DNA of 64,000 nt, from positions 62,001 through 126,000 of the forward strand of contig NZ_CANMFT010000002.1 in assembly GCF_947497285.1 (NCBI RefSeq), read 5' to 3'. This document shows, piece after piece, positions 19,241 to 28,578 of the stretch. The notes under the pieces are model-generated. The model had not been told where the DNA came from. It saw nothing but the letters and a program-made list of their open reading frames with translations, and did not search any database. Every line of letters starts with the position of its first letter. The first letter of the stretch is position 1. A program made the translations under genes and the position numbers. The stretch is from an uncultured Aliiroseovarius sp. (GTDB lineage Bacteria > Pseudomonadota > Alphaproteobacteria > Rhodobacterales > Rhodobacteraceae).

Positions 19241-20434
19241 TTAGGTTTCGGCGATATGCCGCCCGGCGGCATGCGCGCTGGACCAAGCCCATTGAAAGTT
19301 GAACCCGCCAAGCCATCCGGTTACGTCCACACATTCGCCGACAAAGTATAACCCCGGGACCGTCTTGGACATCATCGACTTGCTGTCGATCCCATCGGTC
19401 GATATGCCGCCCAACGTTACCTCGGCTGTGCGGTAGCCTTCCGAGCCAGAGGGCGTCAGCACCCAATCCGACAAGTGATCGGTCAACGTGCGTAGCGCCG
19501 TATCCGACTGGTCTGCCAGACGCGCGGTCAGGTCGAACTGGTCGGCCCATTCAGTGGTCAGAAACTCCACCAACCGCGCGGGCAGATGGCGCGCAAGCTC
19601 GGTCGAGATCTGGCGACGTCCCTCAGTTTGGCGCTGGTCGCGCAAAGCTGTGAACACGTCGCGTCCGCTGGTCAGGTCCACATGGATCGGTTCGCCCTCG
19701 CGCCAAAACGATGAGATTTGCAGGATCGCAGGGCCGGACAAGCCGCGATGGGTGAACAGCATCGCCTCGTCAAAGCGGGCAGCGTCGGTCCAGACGCGAA
19801 CGGGCAGGGACACACCGGCGAGGGCTGCAAAACGGCCTTCGGGGAAGGTAAGCGGGACAAGGGCGGGGCGCGGCTCGATTACCTCGTGGCCGAACTGGCG
19901 CGCAATGTCATAGGCAAAGCCCGTCGCGCCCATTTTGGGGATCGACTTGCCGCCCGTCGCAAGGACAAGATTGCGGCAGGTCAGATCACCGACCGAGGTT
20001 TTAAGGGCGAACGTCCCGTCTTGACGGTCAATGCGTTCAACCGTTGTGGACAGCCGGATCTCAGCGCCCGCTTCGTTCATCTGTTCCAGCAACAAGTCGA
20101 TGATCTGCGTGGCTTTGCCGTCGCAAAACAACTGCCCCAATGTCTTTTCGTGCCACGCGATGCCCGCGCGGTCGATCAGCTCGATGAAATCCCACTGCGT
20201 GAAGCGGGCCAAAGCTGACTTGTGGAAATGCGGATTCTGACCGGTGAAATTGGGGGGCTCGCAATTCATGTTGGTGAAATTGCAGCGTCCTCCGCCCGAG
20301 ATCCGGATCTTCTCGCCGGGTTTGGCGGCGTGGTCGATCAGCAACGTGCTCTTGCCCCCCGATGCCGCGAAGGGCGCACAGAACAGGCCGGCGGCGCCTG
20401 CGCCAATGATGATCGTATCCCAGTCGGTCTTCAT
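19241..20434 (-). CDS. HI0933/YhiN-family flavoprotein
   Basis: A 397-residue NAD(P)/FAD-dependent oxidoreductase family protein. FAD-binding Rossmann motif GAGAAGLFCA is near the N-terminus, followed by the family hallmark ISGGGRCNFTNMN and the C-terminal FVGECVDVTGWLGGFNFQWAWSSA. The reaction catalysed is not known; members are annotated as aminoacetone oxidase-like or simply as BaiN-like reductases. It is divergent from the globin-like gene. The ATG at 20434 is three codons inside the longest frame. Confidence 0.9.
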   Translation of the reverse strand: MKTDWDTIIIGAGAAGLFCAPFAASGGKSTLLIDHAAKPGEKIRISGGGRCNFTNMNCEPPNFTGQNPHFHKSALARFTQWDFIELIDRAGIAWHEKTLGQLFCDGKATQIIDLLLEQMNEAGAEIRLSTTVERIDRQDGTFALKTSVGDLTCRNLVLATGGKSIPKMGATGFAYDIARQFGHEVIEPRPALVPLTFPEGRFAALAGVSLPVRVWTDAARFDEAMLFTHRGLSGPAILQISSFWREGEPIHVDLTSGRDVFTALRDQRQTEGRRQISTELARHLPARLVEFLTTEWADQFDLTARLADQSDTALRTLTDHLSDWVLTPSGSEGYRTAEVTLGGISTDGIDSKSMMSKTVPGLYFVGECVDVTGWLGGFNFQWAWSSAHAAGRHIAET

Positions 20435-20487
20435 GGGCTGCACCTAGCGCGTTCGAATTTTAGGGGGAAGAAAAATGCGACGTTGGG

Positions 20488-20551
20488 GCAGATTTTCTGC
20501 ACTTGGTTAGCTTTTGTTAACGCAGATCCGTCAAATTCGACGCAAATCTGC
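20488..20551. repeat. Repeated GCAGAT motifs before the globin-like gene
   Basis: GCAGATTT (20488-20495) has its exact inverted copy AAATCTGC at 20544-20551, with a further GCAGAT at 20522-20527 between them. The gap separates divergent genes and could hold an operator. The short motif makes chance possible. Confidence 0.35.
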
Positions 20552-20574
20552 ATCATCGCAAAAGGATCGCGACC

Positions 20575-20991
20575 ATGGATCAACTCACACGCGCACAATG
20601 CCAACACAGTCTGGATCTTCTGGTCGGGCAGGAACGGGAAATTGCCGACGCCTTTTTTCCACTCCTGTTTGAACGGGCGCCCGAATTGAAGGCGATGTTT
20701 CCCAAGGGTATTGACGACCCGATGGTGCAAACTCACACGCTTTATCAGATGATTATAGCGTTTGTCGGGGATGAGCAGGCCTTGGCAACGAAGCTGCAAG
20801 TGCTCGGCTTTCGAATGGCAATGCGCGGCATGTATCGTGATCACGCCGACATTCTGGTCAACACGCTGATCGGTTCGCTGAAACGACAGCTCAAACAATC
20901 CTGGCAAAGCGATTTTGCCTATGCGTGGCGGATTGCGAAGATGGAAGCCTTGCGCGACATAGAAGCGGGCGCTGTGTTGATGGCAGCTTAG
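20575..20991 (+). CDS. Globin-like protein lacking the proximal histidine
   Basis: A 138-residue all-helical protein. FFPLLFERAPELKAMFPKG (residues 27-45) is the classic globin A-B/C pattern, and LGFRMAMRGMYRDHADILVNTLIGSL lines up with the F-G helices of single-domain globins, where the usual text is LG-x-RH-x-x-YG. At the proximal His position this protein has Met. The end (AWRIAKMEAL) fits globin helix H. It may be a haem protein with a changed ligand, a haem-free sensor, or not a true globin. No other domain is attached. Confidence 0.6.
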   Translation: MDQLTRAQCQHSLDLLVGQEREIADAFFPLLFERAPELKAMFPKGIDDPMVQTHTLYQMIIAFVGDEQALATKLQVLGFRMAMRGMYRDHADILVNTLIGSLKRQLKQSWQSDFAYAWRIAKMEALRDIEAGAVLMAA

Positions 20992-20997
20992 GTGCCG

Positions 20998-21327
20998 CTA
21001 CATCGAAAACGACGTGCCACAACCACATGATGCCGAAGCATTGGGGTTTTCGATGACGAACCGTGCGCCGATCAGCTCTTCGGAAAAGTCGATGACCGCG
21101 TTGCCAAGAAATGGCAGCGATACCTCGTCCACCACCACCTGTTCGCCAGCCCCTTCCAGCACCAAATCGCCTTCGGCCGGCTCATCCAGAGAAATGTCAT
21201 ATTGAAACCCCGAACAGCCGCCGCCCTCGACGGCAACGCGTAGGGCTTTCCCCTGTGCGCCCGCGCCGATTTCGGCCAGTCGCGCGAAGGCGCGTTCGGT
21301 GACGGTCGGGGGAAGGGTCAGATCCAT
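20998..21327 (-). CDS. A-type Fe-S carrier (ErpA/IscA-like)
   Basis: A 109-residue HesB/IscA-family protein that carries and inserts Fe-S clusters into apoproteins. The three conserved ligands are present: Cys38 in GGGCSGFQY and Cys101/Cys103 in the C-terminal CGCG. The text resembles ErpA more than SufA. The window also has a SufA-type paralogue at 44.6 kb. It converges with the globin-like gene, 6 bp away. Confidence 0.92.
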   Translation of the reverse strand: MDLTLPPTVTERAFARLAEIGAGAQGKALRVAVEGGGCSGFQYDISLDEPAEGDLVLEGAGEQVVVDEVSLPFLGNAVIDFSEELIGARFVIENPNASASCGCGTSFSM

Positions 21328-21459
21328 AGGAAATCCATTTCATGTTCACGCTAAACAGAATATAGGGGGGGCATGCGGGCGCGACAAGACGCCCGGACGG
21401 CGCGTTTCGGTCGGGACAACCGCACGCACCAGCAGTGACAGGCAAAAAGGGGGCAGAGC

Positions 21460-22602
21460 ATGCTCGCCATTTATGCAACCCAACCGGGCAATTCCCGCGG
21501 TCGGCTTCACGATGAACCCGAAAGCGCGTTTCGCGAACCGTATCAGCGCGATCGCGACCGGATCATCCACAGCTCGGCTTTTCGGCGCCTCAAGCACAAG
21601 ACGCAAGTTTTCGTCGAGCATGAGGGCGATTATTTCCGAACCCGACTGACCCACTCGATCGAGGTGGCGCAGGTCGCGCGCACGATCGCAGGTGCGCTGG
21701 GGTTGAACAGCCACCTGACCGAAGCTGTCGCGCTGGCCCATGATCTGGGCCACACGCCCTTCGGTCACACCGGCGAAGACGCGTTGAACGCGTTGATGGC
21801 GCCCTTTGGCGGCTTTGATCACAATGCACAGGCATTAAAGATCGTGACATCGTTGGAACGCCATTATGCGGAATGGGACGGGTTGAACCTGACCTGGGAA
21901 ACCCTTGAAGGAATTGCCAAACATAACGGCCCTGTGGTGGGTGATCTGCCCTATGCGCTGGCCGAATATAATGCGCTGCACGATCTGGAGCTCAACACCC
22001 ATGCAGGCGCAGAAGCGCAGGTGGCGGCACTTGCCGATGACATTGCCTATAACAACCATGATCTGCACGACGGTTTGCGGGCGGGACTGTTTACCATGAA
22101 CGAGATTGCCGCGCTGCCCATCGTCGGCCCGGCCATCGCCGAGGTCGATGCCACCTATCCCAACCTTGATCCCGGCCGTCGCCAACACGAAGCATTGCGG
22201 CGCGTCTTCGGGGTGATGGTCGAAGATGTGCTTGCCACCTCGCAAACCCATCTGGCCCGCGCCGCGCCGCAATCAGTCGAGGACATTCGCGCGCTGGATC
22301 ATGCTGTGATCGGGTTCTCTGCGGATTTGTGGGGTGACCTGAAGGCGATCCGCGACTTCTTGTTCACCCGCATGTATCGCGCCCCGTCGGTGGTCGCGAT
22401 GCGCAAGCGCGTCACCTGTGTGGTTGAAGAGCTGTTTGCCCATTTTCAAGCCACGCCAAGCGACTTGCCGGAAGAATGGCGCGACGAAATCGCAGCCGCC
22501 CGAAGCGACATCCAACTGGCGCGGCTGGTGGCCGACTATATCGCGGGCATGACCGACCGCTTCGCGCTTCAGGAACACAAACGTCTGGGGCTGGGCAGCT
22601 AG
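21460..22602 (+). CDS. dGTPase-like deoxynucleotide triphosphohydrolase
   Basis: A 380-residue HD-domain enzyme that removes triphosphate from dNTPs. The HD metal motif is [15 protein letters not shown] with [19 protein letters not shown], and FEHE-type text [16 protein letters not shown] precedes it. It is of the shorter, type-2 dGTPase-like subfamily, whose dNTP preference varies. It appears first in a plus-strand run ending with scpB. Confidence 0.94.
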   Translation: MLAIYATQPGNSRGRLHDEPESAFREPYQRDRDRIIHSSAFRRLKHKTQVFVEHEGDYFRTRLTHSIEVAQVARTIAGALGLNSHLTEAVALAHDLGHTPFGHTGEDALNALMAPFGGFDHNAQALKIVTSLERHYAEWDGLNLTWETLEGIAKHNGPVVGDLPYALAEYNALHDLELNTHAGAEAQVAALADDIAYNNHDLHDGLRAGLFTMNEIAALPIVGPAIAEVDATYPNLDPGRRQHEALRRVFGVMVEDVLATSQTHLARAAPQSVEDIRALDHAVIGFSADLWGDLKAIRDFLFTRMYRAPSVVAMRKRVTCVVEELFAHFQATPSDLPEEWRDEIAAARSDIQLARLVADYIAGMTDRFALQEHKRLGLGS

Positions 22603-22697
22603 GGCGTGGCTGCGTTTGGGTTTCGGGGTTGCACGTTGCCCGCTTGACCTTTGGGGCGGGACTGGTAGGAGTGCGCCACGAGAAAAGGACCCAAGCT

Positions 22698-24419
22698 ATG
22701 AACCTGTTTGCCGATATCCGCAGCCTTGTGATCGACGCCCTGAACGCGATGGTTGCCGAGGCAGCATTGCCCGAAGGCCTGAGCTTTGACAACGTGACTG
22801 TCGAACCGCCACGCGATGCGGCCCATGGCGACATGGCGACCAACGCTGCGATGGTGCTGGCGAAGCCTGCCAAGATGAAGCCTCGCGACATCGCCGAGGC
22901 TCTGGCGGCCAAGTTGGTTGAAGACGCACGGATCGACACTGTCGATGTGGCCGGACCCGGCTTTCTGAACCTGCGTTTGGATGCGGTGATCTGGACCAAG
23001 CTGGTAGAACAGGTTCTGGCGTCTGATCACTATGGCCAATCGTCGATGGGGGCGGGGCAAAAGGTGAATGTGGAATATGTGTCGGCCAACCCGACCGGCC
23101 CGCTTCATGTGGGTCACACGCGGGGTGCGGTATTTGGTGACGCGCTTGCCAGTTTGCTGGAATACGCCGGTCATGATGTGACGCGCGAGTATTATATCAA
23201 CGATGGCGGCGCGCAGGTCGATGTGTTGGCGCGGTCCGTTTACCTGCGGTATCTCGAAGCGCACGGTCAGGCCGTCGCGTTCGAAGATGGCACCTATCCC
23301 GGCGATTATCTGGTTCCGCTGGGCCACGCGCTGAAAGACAGGGTTGGTGACGCCTATGTCGGTAAGGGCGAACAGTTCTGGTTGGCCGAAATCCGTGAGT
23401 TTGCCACCGAAGCCATGCTGGGCCTGATCCGCGAGGATCTGGCGATGCTGGGGGTGAAGATGGATGTCTTCTTCTCGGAAAAATCGCTGTATGGCACGGG
23501 GCGCATCGAAGCGGCCCTTGAAGCCTTGGAAAGCAAGGGCTTGATCTACGAAGGTGTGTTGGAGCCGCCGAAGGGCAAAACGCCTGAAGATTGGGAGCCG
23601 CGCAAGCAGACATTGTTCAGGTCCACCGATCACGGCGATGATGTCGATCGGCCGGTCAAGAAATCTGATGGCAGCTGGACCTATTTCGCCCCCGACATTG
23701 CCTATCATTTCGACAAGATCGAACGCGGCTATGACGCCTTGATTGATGTGTTCGGGGCAGATCATGGTGGCTATGTAAAACGCATGAAAGCCGCGGTATC
23801 GGCGCTGTCGGATGGCCGTGTGCCTCTGGATGTGAAGCTGACGCAGCTTGTGAAGCTTTACAAGAATGGTGAACCGTTCAAGATGTCCAAACGGGCGGGC
23901 ACGTTCGTGACCCTGCGCGACGTGGTGGAACAGGTTGGTTCCGATGTGACCCGTTTCGTGATGCTGACGCGGAAAAACGACGCGCCGCTGGATTTCGATT
24001 TCGACAAGGTGTTGGAGCAAAGCCGCGACAACCCCGTGTTCTACGTTCAATACGCCCACGCACGGGTGCGGTCGGTGTTGCGCAAGGCAGAAGATCAGGG
24101 GATCGCCCTGACCGACACGCCCAAGATCGAGGACGAGGCCGAAGTTGCGGTGGCCAAAAAGCTGGCCGAATGGCCGCGCCTCGTCGAGATTGCCGCGCGC
24201 ACCCATGAGCCCCACAGGATCGCGTTTTACCTCTATGAGCTTGCCTCGGATTTCCACAGCCTGTGGAACCGCGGCAATGACAAAGCTGAACTGCGCTTCC
24301 TTCAGGATGGCAATAACGCATCATCAGCGGCGAAAATCGCCCTACCGCGCGCAGTAGCCGTTGTTATTTCGGCCGGCTTGGGTATTTTGGGCGTCACCCC
24401 GGCTGAGGAAATGCGCTGA
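22698..24419 (+). CDS. argS: Arginine-tRNA ligase
   Basis: A 573-residue class I aminoacyl-tRNA synthetase. The N-terminal tRNA-binding domain (about residues 1-115) is followed by the HIGH-type motif [10 protein letters not shown] (about 134-143) and the KMSKS-type motif KMSKR (395-399). The DALR anticodon-binding domain ends the protein. AAAAGGA at 22683-22689 supports the ATG at 22698; a longer frame open from 22476 overlaps the dGTPase gene and is only a shadow extension. Confidence 0.98.
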   Translation: MNLFADIRSLVIDALNAMVAEAALPEGLSFDNVTVEPPRDAAHGDMATNAAMVLAKPAKMKPRDIAEALAAKLVEDARIDTVDVAGPGFLNLRLDAVIWTKLVEQVLASDHYGQSSMGAGQKVNVEYVSANPTGPLHVGHTRGAVFGDALASLLEYAGHDVTREYYINDGGAQVDVLARSVYLRYLEAHGQAVAFEDGTYPGDYLVPLGHALKDRVGDAYVGKGEQFWLAEIREFATEAMLGLIREDLAMLGVKMDVFFSEKSLYGTGRIEAALEALESKGLIYEGVLEPPKGKTPEDWEPRKQTLFRSTDHGDDVDRPVKKSDGSWTYFAPDIAYHFDKIERGYDALIDVFGADHGGYVKRMKAAVSALSDGRVPLDVKLTQLVKLYKNGEPFKMSKRAGTFVTLRDVVEQVGSDVTRFVMLTRKNDAPLDFDFDKVLEQSRDNPVFYVQYAHARVRSVLRKAEDQGIALTDTPKIEDEAEVAVAKKLAEWPRLVEIAARTHEPHRIAFYLYELASDFHSLWNRGNDKAELRFLQDGNNASSAAKIALPRAVAVVISAGLGILGVTPAEEMR

Positions 24420-24524
24420 TCACAAGTGCTGTTCGGTCTTGGGGAGAGGTTGATGCAGTAACCGGAACAGGACGCCGACAGAGCCGAAAACGGCCAGGGT
24501 GTCCATCGCCGGATGTGAGGCAAG

Positions 24525-25751
24525 ATGGCAGAAACGAATTGGAGTCACCGCACTCCGCAGGCGACGTATCAGAACCAATATGATCAGGGCCACGCCCCAG
24601 CATATCGACCGGAGCCTCCGGTCGTTGATCCGAGACATACCATGGCAGCGTCGCGGCATGTTCATCCCGCCCACGGTGGGCCCGCGCCGCATCCGCAACA
24701 ACACCCGTCACATCATCACCCGCATCTGAGCGCGGTGCCCTATGGGCATGACGCGCCGATGGCAGACCTGACCGAAGACCCGACACAGACCGACCCCGGT
24801 GCCATGGGCGGGCCTGCCGCACCTGGTGGGCTTGGAACAGTCTTCAATTACGTCGGAGCCGCCCTGTCGTTGGCGTTGATCGTCGGGCTGGGTGTCTGGG
24901 GCTACAAGCTGGCGGTGCGCGACGTGACGGGTATTCCGGTCGTGCGTGCGCTGGAAGGCCCAATGCGTGTGCAACCTGACAATCCCGGCGGCCTTTCGGC
25001 GGCCCATCAGGGTTTGGCTGTGAACAGCGTTCAGTCCGAAGGCCAAGCCTCTGCCCCGGCTGACCGGCTTGTCTTGGCCCCCGCACCTGATGAACTTGCC
25101 GACGAGGATATCGCCACCCAGGTATCTGCGCGCAGCGATACATCGCCATCGGAACTCTTGCCCCTGCAAGAGGCATCCGCTGTCATACCTGTGCCCGAAC
25201 CGCTGCCGGTGGACCCGGTCGCTGCTGCGTTGGCGATTGCCGAACGCGTGGCCGCCAGCGCCGAACCGCTAAGCAGCGATGCTGTGGTGGCCGCTGTCGC
25301 CGCAGCTCCAGAAACTGCGCCTGCTGCCGAGGCTGCCGACGGGCCGAAGATCATCCCGGCCTCGGTTCCCGGCGTGCGCCAATCGCCGCGCCCCGAAGGC
25401 CGACCGATGGATTTGGACACTCGTGTCGCAGCCGCCCCCGCAGCCGGAGCCGCCAACGGTGTGGCCGCCGTCACCGATGTCGCCCCTGACCAGATCGCCG
25501 CTGGCACCCGTCTGGTTCAATTGGGCGCGTTTGACAGCGCCGACGTGGCGCGTGCCGAATGGGACAAGCTTGCTGTGCGCTTCGAAGACTATTTGGACGG
25601 TAAATCGCGGGTCATCCAACAGGCACAATCAGGTGGCAAAACCTTCTATCGCCTGCGCGCGATGGGGTTCGAAGATCTGGCCGATGCGCGTCGGTTCTGT
25701 TCGGTGCTGATGGCCTCGAAAGCTGCGTGCATACCGGTCGTAAACCGGTAA
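24525..25751 (+). CDS. SPOR domain-containing membrane protein
   Basis: A 408-residue protein. The N-terminal 100 residues are His/Pro/Gln-rich and cytoplasmic. A single transmembrane helix lies near residues 106-128 (FNYVGAALSLALIVGLGVWGY). An Ala/Pro/Glu-rich periplasmic linker follows, and the last 80 residues form a SPOR domain (RLVQLGAFDSADVARAEWDKL ... RRFCSVLMASKAACIPV, landmarks only). SPOR domains bind denuded glycan at the septum, so a role in division or envelope remodelling is likely. nagZ starts 4 bp after its stop. Confidence 0.9.
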   Translation: MAETNWSHRTPQATYQNQYDQGHAPAYRPEPPVVDPRHTMAASRHVHPAHGGPAPHPQQHPSHHHPHLSAVPYGHDAPMADLTEDPTQTDPGAMGGPAAPGGLGTVFNYVGAALSLALIVGLGVWGYKLAVRDVTGIPVVRALEGPMRVQPDNPGGLSAAHQGLAVNSVQSEGQASAPADRLVLAPAPDELADEDIATQVSARSDTSPSELLPLQEASAVIPVPEPLPVDPVAAALAIAERVAASAEPLSSDAVVAAVAAAPETAPAAEAADGPKIIPASVPGVRQSPRPEGRPMDLDTRVAAAPAAGAANGVAAVTDVAPDQIAAGTRLVQLGAFDSADVARAEWDKLAVRFEDYLDGKSRVIQQAQSGGKTFYRLRAMGFEDLADARRFCSVLMASKAACIPVVNR

Positions 25752-25755
25752 AATC

Positions 25756-26787
25756 ATGACAGGGCAGGGCGCCTATATCTTCGGTTGCAAGGGGCTACAG
25801 CTTACCCCGGACGAACGAAGTTTTTTTGAACGCGCCCAGCCTTGGGGCTTCATTCTGTTCGGCCGTAATGTCGAAACCCCCGATCAGCTCCGCGCGCTGA
25901 CCGCCGAGCTGCGCGGCGCGGTTGGTCGTGATGCCCCGATCTTTATCGACCAAGAAGGTGGGCGCGTGGCGCGGATGACCGGGCCGCATTGGCGCGAATG
26001 GTTGCCTGCGCTGGATCAGGTGACGCTGAACAAACGCGACGCCCTGCGCACGCTCTTTATCCGGTATCGCCTGATCGCCGATGAATTGTTGGCCGTCGGC
26101 ATCGACGGAAACTGTGCGCCAATCGCTGACATTGCCAACGCCGACACCCATCCTATCCTGCGCAACCGCTGTTACGGCGAAGATGTTGTGCGCGTGGCTG
26201 AACGCGCAGGCACGGTGGCGCAAGCGCTTCTGGAAGGCGGCGTCTTGCCAGTGGTCAAGCACATCCCCGGCCACGGGCGCGCCAATTTGGACAGCCACAA
26301 AGTGTTGCCGCACGTGAAAACCAAGGCCAAGGAATTGGCGCGCACAGATTTCATGGCGTTTGAACCCTTGGCCGGACTGCCCATCGGCATGACCGCGCAT
26401 ATCGTCTACGAAGATATCGACGCTGAAAACCCTGCCACGCAAAGCCCCGCGGTGATTAAGCTGATCCGCGACCGGATCGGGTTTGGCGGCCTGTTGATGA
26501 CCGATGATCTGTCGATGCAGGCGTTGTCGGGCCCGCTGTCTCTGCGCGCGCGCCGGTCGTTGCAGGCCGGGTGCGACATGGTCCTGCATTGCAACGGTGT
26601 GTTGGAGCAAATGGAAGAGGTTGCTGACGCCACCGGGCCGCTGGGCGGCCCCGCCCAGGCACGCGCTGATGACGCGCTGACATGGCGCAGGTCCCCCGAT
26701 CCCATTGACATTCCCGCGCTTGACACCGAGTTTCAGAACCTGATGACAGGTCAGGGGTCTGAACGGGCGGCGGATGAACGAGACTGA
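25756..26787 (+). CDS. nagZ: Beta-N-acetylhexosaminidase NagZ
   Basis: A 343-residue glycoside hydrolase family 3 enzyme that removes GlcNAc from muropeptides in peptidoglycan recycling. FIDQEGGRVARM, VVKHIPGHGRANLDSHK (His of the Asp-His dyad loop) and the nucleophile-bearing MTDDLSMQAL are present in order. No signal peptide, so cytoplasmic as expected. It follows the SPOR gene closely and overlaps scpA by 14 bp. Confidence 0.96.
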   Translation: MTGQGAYIFGCKGLQLTPDERSFFERAQPWGFILFGRNVETPDQLRALTAELRGAVGRDAPIFIDQEGGRVARMTGPHWREWLPALDQVTLNKRDALRTLFIRYRLIADELLAVGIDGNCAPIADIANADTHPILRNRCYGEDVVRVAERAGTVAQALLEGGVLPVVKHIPGHGRANLDSHKVLPHVKTKAKELARTDFMAFEPLAGLPIGMTAHIVYEDIDAENPATQSPAVIKLIRDRIGFGGLLMTDDLSMQALSGPLSLRARRSLQAGCDMVLHCNGVLEQMEEVADATGPLGGPAQARADDALTWRRSPDPIDIPALDTEFQNLMTGQGSERAADERD

Positions 26788-27568
26788 CGAATTTGAAAGC
26801 GACGCGATGTCGGTCTCGGAACGCTTGGCGGCCGAGGCTTTGATCGTTGATGTCGAGGGGTATGAAGGCCCGCTTGACCTGCTGTTGACGTTGAGCCGCA
26901 CCCAGAAGGTTGACCTGCGCAAGGTCTCGGTTCTGGAACTGGCCGAACAATATCTGGGGTTTGTGGAAAAGGCGCGCCACCTGCGCATCGAACTGGCGGC
27001 GGACTATCTGGTGATGGCGGCGTGGCTGGCGTTTCTGAAATCCCGCCTGTTGTTGCCACCTGATCCGTCTGAAGACGGCCCGTCAGGCGAAGAACTGGCA
27101 GCCCACCTCGCGTTCCAGCTTGAACGCCTTCAGGGGATGCGTGATGCGGCGGCCAAGCTGATGGCGCGCGACCAGTTGGGGCGCGATTTCTTTGCCCGCG
27201 GTATTCCCGAAGACGTGACGCGCGTGCGCCGCGTGACCTATACCGCGACCCTTCTGGACCTGATGCAGGGTTACGCACGCATCCGCACCAAGGATGAATT
27301 CCGCCCCTTCGTCATGGACCGTGACGCGGTGATGACGATGGAACAGGCGCTGGACCGGATGCGGGGGCTGATCGGTTATGCGGGCGACTGGACCGACCTG
27401 ACCTCGTATCTGCCGGAAGGCTGGCAAACCGACCCCGCGCGCCGCCGCTCGGCCACCGCCGCAAATTTTGCAGCCACGCTGGAACTTGCCAAACGTGGTG
27501 CCGTAGAACTTAGACAGGGGGAGGTCTTTTCCCCCATTCAGATCCGCAGGAAGACACATGACGGATGA
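26774..27568 (+). CDS. scpA: Segregation and condensation protein A
   Basis: A 264-residue kleisin that bridges the SMC dimer in bacterial condensin. The N-terminal kleisin text YEGPLDLLLTLSRTQKVDLRK is at about residues 32-52, with LVMAAWLAFLKSRLLLP next, and a C-terminal winged helix. It overlaps nagZ by 14 bp and scpB by 11 bp, so the three are co-translated. SMC itself is not in the window. Confidence 0.96.
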   Translation: MNETDEFESDAMSVSERLAAEALIVDVEGYEGPLDLLLTLSRTQKVDLRKVSVLELAEQYLGFVEKARHLRIELAADYLVMAAWLAFLKSRLLLPPDPSEDGPSGEELAAHLAFQLERLQGMRDAAAKLMARDQLGRDFFARGIPEDVTRVRRVTYTATLLDLMQGYARIRTKDEFRPFVMDRDAVMTMEQALDRMRGLIGYAGDWTDLTSYLPEGWQTDPARRRSATAANFAATLELAKRGAVELRQGEVFSPIQIRRKTHDG

Positions 27569-28244
27569 TGTAACGCGTGACGATGTAACCGCCGACAAGG
27601 GGGCAGCCGCGCCCAATGACAGCCTGTTTGAGGCCCCGCCGATGGGCGAACAGGAACGCATGGTCGAAGCCATCCTGTTTGCCTCTGCCGAGCCTGTGAC
27701 GGTCAAGGAACTTGAGGCGCGCATGCCGCATGGGTCAGACGCCGCTGAAGCGCTGGTCTATCTGCGCAAACGCTATGAAGGGCGGGGCGTGTCGGTGGTG
27801 AAGGTCGGCGACGCGTGGGCCATTCGCACCGCGCCGGACCTTGGCTATCTGATGCAGAAAGAAACGGTTGAGACGCGCAAACTGTCGCGCGCCGCCATCG
27901 AAACGCTGGCGATCATCGCCTATCACCAACCTGTCACCCGCGCCGAGATCGAAGAAATCCGTGGTGTCTCGGTCAGTCGCGGCACTGTGGATCAGTTGAT
28001 CGAAATGGAGTGGATCCGTTTTGGCCGCCGCCGTATGACACCGGGCCGTCCGGTGACGTTTGTCGTGACCCAGATTTTCATGGACCATTTCGGACTGGAA
28101 AGCGCGCGCGACCTGCCGGGGCTGAAAGAACTGCGCTCGGCTGGCCTTCTGGAAAGCCGCCCGCCGCCCGGAACCCTACCCGGCCCGGACACGGATGACG
28201 AAGATGAAAGCCCTGAAGGCCAGTCAGAGCTGTTCGAGGACTAA
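27558..28244 (+). CDS. scpB: Segregation and condensation protein B
   Basis: A 228-residue partner of ScpA, made of two winged-helix domains. VEAILFASAEPVTVKELEARM, KLSRAAIETLAIIAYHQPVTRAEIEEIRGV and the RKKxPGRP-like RRRMTPGRPVTFVVT are typical. The C-terminal tail is acidic (TDDEDESPEGQSELFED). It overlaps scpA by 11 bp. Confidence 0.96.
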   Translation: MTDDVTRDDVTADKGAAAPNDSLFEAPPMGEQERMVEAILFASAEPVTVKELEARMPHGSDAAEALVYLRKRYEGRGVSVVKVGDAWAIRTAPDLGYLMQKETVETRKLSRAAIETLAIIAYHQPVTRAEIEEIRGVSVSRGTVDQLIEMEWIRFGRRRMTPGRPVTFVVTQIFMDHFGLESARDLPGLKELRSAGLLESRPPPGTLPGPDTDDEDESPEGQSELFED

Positions 28245-28294
28245 GCGAGCCCGCGCGCGATCTGCGGCATGTCTTGTGAAGGGACATGAAAATA

Positions 28295-28307
28295 CCCAAA
28301 TATTGGG
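28295..28307. repeat. Palindrome CCCAA-ATA-TTGGG before the 69-aa gene
   Basis: Five-base inverted arms around a 3-base A/T centre, 37 bp before the next start codon. It could be an operator; nothing else supports it. Confidence 0.3.
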
Positions 28308-28343
28308 ATAGACTGCGCCTGAGCAGGCAAAGGAAACACGGAT

Positions 28344-28553
28344 ATGAATGTGAACCAGATCATCAATATGATCATCCGTCGGGTGACCCGTCAGTTGGTT
28401 AACAAAGGCGTTGATGCCGGGATTGATATGGCGGCGCGGCGCGGCAAGTCCGACGACGAGATGTCGCCAGAAGACAAGGCGCGCGCGCGTCAGAGCAAGG
28501 ACTTGGCCAACCGTGCCCGGAAGGCGCAGAAAGTGTCACGCAAGCTGTTCTGA
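28344..28553 (+). CDS. Small conserved basic protein, function unknown
   Basis: A 69-residue protein: an N-terminal amphipathic helix (NQIINMIIRRVTRQLVNKGVDAGIDMAARRG) followed by a charged stretch rich in Lys, Arg and Ala (SPEDKARARQ, ANRARKAQKVSRKLF). No membrane segment or known domain. AAAGGAAA before the ATG and a plausible codon pattern support it as real, and I recall similar short proteins downstream of scpB in related genomes. It does not resemble TatA. Confidence 0.65.
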   Translation: MNVNQIINMIIRRVTRQLVNKGVDAGIDMAARRGKSDDEMSPEDKARARQSKDLANRARKAQKVSRKLF

Positions 28554-28578
28554 TACCGCGGTATGGCCAGACAAAACG

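Noticed and set aside
22599-24257. Open frame of 552 residues antisense to argS
   Set aside because: Codon pattern is the mirror of argS; the product is His/Gln/Arg-rich with no domain, and argS has every signature motif.
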